Assembly (NCBI RefSeq): GCF_003952165.1
Contig: NZ_RXFT01000005.1
Span: 310,001-374,000 of the forward strand
Origin: Variovorax guangxiensis
Lineage (GTDB): Bacteria > Pseudomonadota > Gammaproteobacteria > Burkholderiales > Burkholderiaceae_C
Length of the DNA: 64,000 nucleotides
Reading direction: 5' to 3'
Positions 59,227 to 64,000 of this stretch are shown in pieces. The position numbers and the translations under genes were made by a program. Every line of letters starts with the position of its first letter. Positions within the stretch are counted from its first letter, which is position 1. Below the pieces are notes generated by a model. It worked only from the letters and a program-made list of their open reading frames with translations. It did no database searches and was not told where the DNA came from.

Positions 59227-60330
59227 TCAGGCAGCGTCCGCCATGTCGGCGAACGGCACGCGCTGCGCCACCGCGCACATCAGCTCGTAGCCGATGGTGC
59301 CGCCGGCCCTGGCGACCTCGTCGATGGGCAGCACGGCGCCGGTCTTCGCCGACCTGCCCCACAGCGTGACCTCGCTGCCGAACTTCGCGTCGGGCACGCC
59401 GGTGAGGTCGACGGTGATCATGTCCATGCTCACGCGCCCGACCATGCGGGTGCGCACGCCGTTCACCAGCACCGGCGTGCCGGTGCCGCAGTGGCGCGGG
59501 TAGCCGTCGGCATAGCCGACCGCCGCCACGCCGATGGTCATGGGGCCCTCGGCGGTGAAGTTGGAGCCATAGCCGACGGTGTCTCCTGCCTGCAGCGTCT
59601 GCACCGACAGGAGCTGGGTCGACAGCGTCATGGTGGACTGCAGCTGCCAGTGCGCCGCGTCGTGCTGGGGAAAGTCGGGCGCGCCGCCGTACAGCATGAC
59701 GCCGGGGCGCACCCAGTCGCCCCGCGTGAGGTCGGCGTGGCGCAGCGTGGCCGCGCTGTTGGCGATGGAGCGCTCGCCCGGCAGGTCGCGGGTGGCGCGC
59801 TCGAAGACCTCCAACTGGTGGGCGATGCCGCGTTCGCCGTCGGCGTCGCTGAAATGGGTCATGAGCGAGATCTCGTCGACCTGGGTGAGCGCGTTGAGGC
59901 GGGTCCAGGCGGAGCCGAAGCGCTCGGGGGTGAAGCCCAGGCGGTTCATGCCCGAGTTCATCTTCAGGAACACGCGTTGCGGCTTGAGGGTCTTGTGGGC
60001 GGCGAGCATGTCGATCTGCTCGTCGCAGTGCACGGTGTGCCAAAGATCGAGGCGCGAGCACAGCTCCAGGTCGCGGGCCTCGAAAACGCCCTCCAGCAGC
60101 AGCACCGGGCCGCGCCAGCCGAGGGCGCGCACGCGCTCGGCCTCTGCCAGGTCGAGCATCGCGAAGCCATCGGCGCCTCGCAAACCCTCATAGACCCGCT
60201 CGATGCCATGGCCGTAGGCGTTGGCCTTGACGACGGCCCAGACGCGGGCTTCGAGGGCCGAGCGGCGCGCCCGCTCGAGGTTGTGGCGCAGGGCTTCGGT
60301 GTGGACGGTGGCGAGGATCGGGCGCGGCAT
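59227..60330 (-). CDS. alr: Alanine racemase
   Basis: PLP enzyme converting L- to D-alanine for peptidoglycan; 367 residues, normal. The PLP lysine is Lys35 in [10 protein letters not shown]; the second catalytic residue, Tyr, is in [12 protein letters not shown], and VGRVSMDM follows near 300, all diagnostic. The ATG at 60330 begins [10 protein letters not shown]; the 17-residue upstream extension is not typical. It is divergent from lplT across about 200 bp. Confidence 0.95.
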   Translation of the reverse strand: MPRPILATVHTEALRHNLERARRSALEARVWAVVKANAYGHGIERVYEGLRGADGFAMLDLAEAERVRALGWRGPVLLLEGVFEARDLELCSRLDLWHTVHCDEQIDMLAAHKTLKPQRVFLKMNSGMNRLGFTPERFGSAWTRLNALTQVDEISLMTHFSDADGERGIAHQLEVFERATRDLPGERSIANSAATLRHADLTRGDWVRPGVMLYGGAPDFPQHDAAHWQLQSTMTLSTQLLSVQTLQAGDTVGYGSNFTAEGPMTIGVAAVGYADGYPRHCGTGTPVLVNGVRTRMVGRVSMDMITVDLTGVPDAKFGSEVTLWGRSAKTGAVLPIDEVARAGGTIGYELMCAVAQRVPFADMADAA

Positions 60331-60529
60331 GAAGGGTTTCCGGAGAAGGCTCGGTGGGAGCTCGGGGACAATGCAGACCACGTTTTAGCATCTTCGGGAA
60401 TGGGGTCGAACACGGTGGTGATGCGGGATTGCGCGTCGCACCCCCGTGCTATAACCGCCCATTCGCCCTCTACGCGACACTTTTTCACTACCGCCAGCAG
60501 ACCTATTCCTCTGGCCAGCCAGCCCATCG

Positions 60530-61834
60530 ATGAAGCGCGGTTTCTACACGATCATGTCGGCCCAGTTCTTTTCGTCGCTGGCCGACCAAGCGCTTTTCGT
60601 TGTTGCGGTCGACCTCATGCGCAGTTCGGGCGCGCCCGAATGGCAACGCGCGGCGCTGGTGCCCATCTTCGCCGTCTTCTATGTGGTGCTCGCCCCGCTG
60701 GTGGGCGCCTTCGCCGACGCCCTGCCCAAGGGCAAGGTGATGTTCATCAGCAATGCCATCAAGGTGCTGGGCTGCGTGATGATGCTCTTCGGCTCGCACC
60801 CGCTGCTTTCTTATTCGATCGTCGGCCTGGGCGCTGCGGCCTATTCGCCGGCCAAGTACGGCATCCTCACCGAGCTGCTGCCGGCGTCGCAGCTGGTCAA
60901 GGCCAACGGCTGGATCGAAGGCCTGACCATCGCGTCGATCCTGCTGGGCATCGTGCTCGGCGGCGCGCTGGTGGGGCATGCGGTCTCCAGCAAGCTGCTG
61001 GCCTTCGACCTCCCGCTCATCGACACCGGCATCGACACGCCGGCCGAAGCAGCCCTCGCGGTGCTGATCTTCGTCTACATGCTGGCGGCCTGGTTCAACA
61101 CGCGCATCCCGCATACCGGCGTCGAGATGCGCCCGCTGCGCGCCAACCCCGAACAAGGCCTGCTGCGCAATGTCGCGGCGCTGCTGCCCGACTTCTGGCA
61201 CTGCAACGCGCGACTGTGGCGCGATCGCCTCGGCCAGATCTCGCTGGCCACCACCACCCTCTTCTGGGGCGCGGGCGGCAACCTCAAGTACATCGTGCTG
61301 GCATGGGCCTCGCTCGCGCTGGGCTACAACACCACGCAGGCCTCGGCGCTGACGGGCGTGGTGACCATCGGCACCGCCGTGGGCGCCATCGTCGCCTCGA
61401 TGCGCATGCGCCTGGACATGGCCACTCGCGTGATCCCCATGGGCATCGCGATGGGCCTGATGGTGATCTGCATGAACTTCATCGGCAACGTGTGGCTGGC
61501 GGTGCCCTTCCTCATCCTGCTCGGCGGCCTGGGCGGCTTCCTGGTGGTGCCGATGAACGCGCTGCTGCAGCACCGCGGCCACAACCTGATGGGCGCAGGC
61601 CGCTCCATCGCGGTGCAGAACTTCAACGAGCAGGCCTGCATCCTTCTGCTGGGCGGCTTCTACAGCGTGTGCACGGGCCTCGGCCTCTCGGCCTACGGTG
61701 CCATCAGCGCCTTCGGCCTCGTGGTGGCCGGCTGCATGTGGATCATCAAGCGCTGGCACGAGAACAACCTCAAGAAATATCCCGAGGAAGTGGAGCACCT
61801 GCTGGCTATTGCCCGTAGCGACAAACACCACTGA
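60530..61834 (+). CDS. lplT: Lysophospholipid transporter LplT
   Basis: MFS-fold flippase of 434 residues that returns lysophospholipids across the inner membrane for re-acylation. The opening MSAQFFSSLADQALFVVAVDLM, KGKVMFISNAIKVLGCVMML (in parts) and YSPAKYGILTELLP near 103-117 are specific for LplT. No fused acyltransferase (Aas) domain is present. Its stop is followed by the second dispersed stem-loop element. Confidence 0.92.
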   Translation: MKRGFYTIMSAQFFSSLADQALFVVAVDLMRSSGAPEWQRAALVPIFAVFYVVLAPLVGAFADALPKGKVMFISNAIKVLGCVMMLFGSHPLLSYSIVGLGAAAYSPAKYGILTELLPASQLVKANGWIEGLTIASILLGIVLGGALVGHAVSSKLLAFDLPLIDTGIDTPAEAALAVLIFVYMLAAWFNTRIPHTGVEMRPLRANPEQGLLRNVAALLPDFWHCNARLWRDRLGQISLATTTLFWGAGGNLKYIVLAWASLALGYNTTQASALTGVVTIGTAVGAIVASMRMRLDMATRVIPMGIAMGLMVICMNFIGNVWLAVPFLILLGGLGGFLVVPMNALLQHRGHNLMGAGRSIAVQNFNEQACILLLGGFYSVCTGLGLSAYGAISAFGLVVAGCMWIIKRWHENNLKKYPEEVEHLLAIARSDKHH

Positions 61835-61844
61835 CTCCCCCAGG

Positions 61845-61929
61845 CTTCGCGCACTTCGTGTCGCTACGCCACCCCCCTCGCCCGGGGGCGACACCGGAGG
61901 CCCGGCAAAGCCGGTTCCTCGGTGTCCCT
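61845..61929 (+). repeat. Dispersed stem-loop element, copy B
   Basis: Second copy of the element found at 42368-42445, in the same orientation. It has CACTTCGTGT, a C-run/G-run hairpin (CCCCC-TCGCCC-GGGGG) and a 37-nt stem-loop at 61890-61926 with outer stem GACACC.GAGG/CCTCGGTGTC, one bulged G, and the same inner stem CCGGC-AAA-GCCGG. Compared with copy A, two outer base pairs changed on both sides. It ends 18 nt before the EamA start. Confidence 0.8.
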
Positions 61930-61947
61930 TGAAGAATTCGCGCCCCA

Positions 61948-62841
61948 ATGCCCGCACTCGCCTTGCTGCTGAACGCCTTCGTCTGGGGCGTCTCCTGGTT
62001 CCCCTTCCGCCAGATCGCGGGCCACGGGCTGCATCCGCTGTGGACCACCTGCCTGATCTACCTAGCCATCGCCGTGCTGATGGGCATGCTGCGCCGGCAT
62101 GCGTGGAAGGGCTTCGCGGCCTTTCCGATGCTGGTGGTGCTGGGCCTGGCGGCCGGCTTCACCAACGTGGGCTTCAACTGGGCTGTGACGCAGGGCGATG
62201 TGGTGCGCGTTGTGCTGCTGTTCTACCTGATGCCGCTGTGGAGCGTGCTGCTGGCCTGGCTGCTGCTCGGCGAGCGGCCCACCGGCGGCGCGCTGGCGCG
62301 CGTGGCGCTCGCGCTCACCGGCGTGGCGGTGGTGCTGAAGGCGCCCGGCACCGACTGGCCCGTGCCTTCGAGCCTGCCCGACTGGCTGGGCGTGGCAGCG
62401 GGCTTCGGCTTCGCCGTCACCAACATCGCGCTGCGCCACCTGCGCGAGGCGCCGGGCGAATCGCGCGCGCTGGCGATGTTCTGCGGCTGCACCTTCGTGG
62501 CCGGCGTCGCGGCGCTGATCGGTACCGCGCTGGGCGTGTTCGATTCGCCGCTGCACGCCTCGCCGGGCTGGCTCGGCTGGGCCGCGCTGCTGGGCACGGC
62601 CTTCGTCTTCGCCAACGTGTGCCTGCAGTACGGCGCGGCACGGCTCACGGCCTCCGCGACCTCGGTGATCATGCTGTCGGAGGTGCTGTTCGCAAGCGTG
62701 TCTTCGGTGGCGCTGGGCGCGGCCCAGATGGACCCGCGCATCCTCGTGGGCGGCGCACTGATCGTGCTGGGCGCCGTCTGGGCGGCGTTTGCGCGAACGC
62801 CCGCACGGCGCGATGATCGCGCCTCTTCTTCTCCTTCCTGA
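61948..62841 (+). CDS. EamA/DMT family transporter
   Basis: Drug/metabolite transporter of 297 residues with ten spans in two EamA repeats. LLLNAFVWGVSWFPFRQIAGHGLHPLW (in parts) opens the first repeat and VAAGFGFAVTNIALRHLRE the second; the last span AALIVLGAVWAAFAR-like ALIVLGAVWAAFAR is typical. Usually exports amino acids or metabolites. It is followed after 12 bp by the glutathione peroxidase gene on the same strand. Confidence 0.9.
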   Translation: MPALALLLNAFVWGVSWFPFRQIAGHGLHPLWTTCLIYLAIAVLMGMLRRHAWKGFAAFPMLVVLGLAAGFTNVGFNWAVTQGDVVRVVLLFYLMPLWSVLLAWLLLGERPTGGALARVALALTGVAVVLKAPGTDWPVPSSLPDWLGVAAGFGFAVTNIALRHLREAPGESRALAMFCGCTFVAGVAALIGTALGVFDSPLHASPGWLGWAALLGTAFVFANVCLQYGAARLTASATSVIMLSEVLFASVSSVALGAAQMDPRILVGGALIVLGAVWAAFARTPARRDDRASSSPS

Positions 62842-62853
62842 CGAGGACACAGC

Positions 62854-63342
62854 ATGACCAGCGTCTACGACTTCGAAGCCAACCTGATCGACGGCAAGCC
62901 GGTCAAGCTCTCCACCTTCAAGGGCAAGGTGCTGCTGATCGTCAACACCGCCAGCAAGTGCGGCTTCACGCCGCAGTTCGCGGGGCTGGAGGCGCTGCAC
63001 GAGAAGTACGCCGGCAAGGGCCTCACCGTGCTGGGCTTTCCCTCGAACCAGTTCGGCGGGCAGGACCCGGGCACCAACGAGGAGATCGGCGCCTTCTGCA
63101 CCACGAACTACGGCGTGAGCTTTCCGATGATGGAGAAGATCGACGTGAACGGCAGCAACGCCGCGCCGCTCTACCAGTGGCTCACGAAGGAAAAGCCGGG
63201 CCTGCTGGGCAGCACGGCCATCAAGTGGAACTTCACGAAGTTCCTCATCGGCCGCGACGGTACGGTGCTCAAGCGCTACGCGCCGCTGGATACGCCGGCT
63301 TCGCTCGAGCGCGACGTCGAGGCGGCGCTGGCCGCCGCCTGA
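62854..63342 (+). CDS. Glutathione peroxidase family protein (thiol peroxidase, BtuE-like)
   Basis: Thioredoxin-fold peroxidase of 162 residues. Peroxidatic Cys36 in VNTASKCGFTPQ, then the Gln in FPSNQFGGQDPG and the Trp-Asn pair in KWNFTKFLIG complete the catalytic tetrad. The second Cys in GAFCTTNYG allows a thioredoxin-linked 2-Cys cycle, as in most bacterial members. It reduces hydrogen peroxide and organic hydroperoxides. Confidence 0.93.
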   Translation: MTSVYDFEANLIDGKPVKLSTFKGKVLLIVNTASKCGFTPQFAGLEALHEKYAGKGLTVLGFPSNQFGGQDPGTNEEIGAFCTTNYGVSFPMMEKIDVNGSNAAPLYQWLTKEKPGLLGSTAIKWNFTKFLIGRDGTVLKRYAPLDTPASLERDVEAALAAA

Positions 63343-63364
63343 GCGCCTTCGATCTCCGGCCTGT

Positions 63365-63820
63365 TCAGAACCTGAAATCGGCCGTCTTCGGCCCGCCGCC
63401 CACCGTCACGGCCTGGCTCTTGGTGGCGCCGCCGGGCGCCGCGACGTCGATCACGTAGCGTCCGTTCGGCACGTCGACCAGGCAGACCGGGCCGCTCGCG
63501 CGGAACGCCAGCGCGGCGGCATTGCCGGCGTCGCCGCCCTTGATCGTCACGTCGACGTTCGCCAGGTAAGCGCCATCGGCGCGCGCGAACAGCAGCGCGA
63601 GCGGATGTTCCTTCATCGCGGCGCGCATGGCCGTCGATTCGTCGGAGCCGATGCCGCCGCACACGTAGCGCGCCGGGCCCGCGCCCTGCCAGGGCGGCAT
63701 GGCGCCCTGGGCCTGCGCGGCCGTGGCGCCGGCCGCGCAGGCGCAGGCCAGCAGCACGACCCGCAGCGAGGCGGGAATGGAAGGAATGTAAGGAATGGAA
63801 GGTGCGAGAACACGAGGCAT
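63365..63820 (-). CDS. Exported hypothetical protein with a beta-sandwich-like domain
   Basis: A 151-residue protein. Signal peptide VVLLACACAAGATAAQAQG, cut near residue 38. The mature part starts YVCGGIGSDESTAMRAA and has a later segment LVDVPNGRYVIDVAAPGG typical of carboxypeptidase-regulatory-like or sigma-type beta folds; two Cys (YVCGG, PVCLVD) may pair. Start fixed by AAGGAG at 7 nt before ATG 63820. No known family assigned; it is convergent with the peroxidase gene. Confidence 0.7.
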   Translation of the reverse strand: MPRVLAPSIPYIPSIPASLRVVLLACACAAGATAAQAQGAMPPWQGAGPARYVCGGIGSDESTAMRAAMKEHPLALLFARADGAYLANVDVTIKGGDAGNAAALAFRASGPVCLVDVPNGRYVIDVAAPGGATKSQAVTVGGGPKTADFRF

Positions 63821-63921
63821 GGCACTGGCTCCTTGCAGGTTCGATGCGGCCATGATGCGCCCCGAACCGGCGCCGCGCGAGTCGGACCAACCCCCTCCTG
63901 CTTGTCCGATGGCGCCTGCGT

Positions 63922-64000
63922 TCAGGCCTTTTGCCGCAGTGCAGCGTCCAGCAGTTCGACCCAATGCCGTACCGGCGTGTCGTCGCTGCCGCTTTGCAGG
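63922..64000 (-). CDS. C-terminal end of a gene cut by the right window edge
   Basis: From the right edge leftward the frame reads LQSGSDDTPVRHWVELLDAALRQKA and stop (shown here only as an end, 25 residues in two parts: LQSGSDDTPVRHW and VELLDAALRQKA). The acidic helix at the end is not diagnostic, and I cannot name the family. The stop lies about 100 bp from the start of the exported hypothetical gene. Confidence 0.45.
   Translation of the reverse strand, partial: LQSGSDDTPVRHWVELLDAALRQKA

Noticed and set aside
1-64000. CRISPR array, IS element, prophage, tRNA or rRNA
   Set aside because: No regularly spaced repeats, no transposase or integrase motif, and no cloverleaf or rRNA sequence were recognised on reading. 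Small tRNAs cannot be fully excluded without a scan.

Overview
The window reads as a chromosomal segment of a high-GC betaproteobacterium of the family Comamonadaceae, most like Variovorax. This rests on base composition, on the set of orphan Bug/TctC receptors, on an hpa-type aromatic cluster, on rdgC/ilvE/alr/lplT homologues of betaproteobacterial type, and on the style of the catabolic operons. The species assignment is inference. I see no IS element, prophage, CRISPR array, rRNA or tRNA gene.

Left part (1-11.7 kb, minus strand): a tightly packed 12-gene operon for ureide-type nitrogen compounds. It runs from an allophanate hydrolase (AtzF type), through a SsuABC/NMT1-type ABC importer, an AtzG-AtzE-AtzH (HpxX/Y/Z-like) block and a BMP-type nucleobase/nucleoside ABC importer, to a biuret-hydrolase-like isochorismatase-fold enzyme. 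The second importer is cut by the left edge. Together these would take in a urea-derived ring or chain compound (biuret, carboxybiuret, cyanurate-like) and release ammonia and CO2. The ring-opening enzyme is not in the window.

Middle-left (11.9-30.3 kb): mostly housekeeping and small modules. These are an M48 protease, AmpG, an orphan ketosynthase/chain-length-factor pair, a CpxRA/RstAB-like two-component system preceded by a perfect CpxR box, an O-antigen ligase-like protein, IlvE with a zinc-finger protein, RdgC, an M20 amidohydrolase with an MHS transporter and a divergent LysR regulator, RadA, and a Bug receptor facing a MarR regulator.

Centre (30.4-39.5 kb, plus strand): a homoprotocatechuate (4-hydroxyphenylacetate meta-cleavage) operon hpaR-G1-G2-bug-E-bug-ligA-ligB-F-H-I. 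A LigAB-type two-part extradiol dioxygenase stands where HpaD would be expected, and two Bug receptors are embedded. It is followed by an IlvD-family dehydratase, another Bug receptor, a class II aldolase and a PanE-like reductase (39.6-44.3 kb), probably a small hydroxy-acid or sugar-acid pathway.

Right (45.7-57.3 kb, plus strand): after about 0.94 kb of AT-richer non-coding DNA comes an exopolysaccharide locus of Wzx/Wzy type: Wza, Wzb, Wzc, phosphoglycosyl transferase, polymerase-like protein, pyruvyl transferase, one GT4, a PslG-like glycosidase, a flippase and a phytanoyl-CoA-dioxygenase-fold enzyme. The end (57.3-64 kb) holds hypothetical proteins, a probable LysR remnant, alr, lplT, an EamA transporter, a glutathione peroxidase and a cut gene.

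Non-coding structure of note: two copies of a dispersed 37-nt stem-loop with compensatory base changes (42406 and 61890), two inverted-repeat elements (11.84-11.95 kb and 22.28-22.38 kb), an 18-bp perfect palindrome in front of the EPS sugar transferase, and an HpaR-type palindrome.
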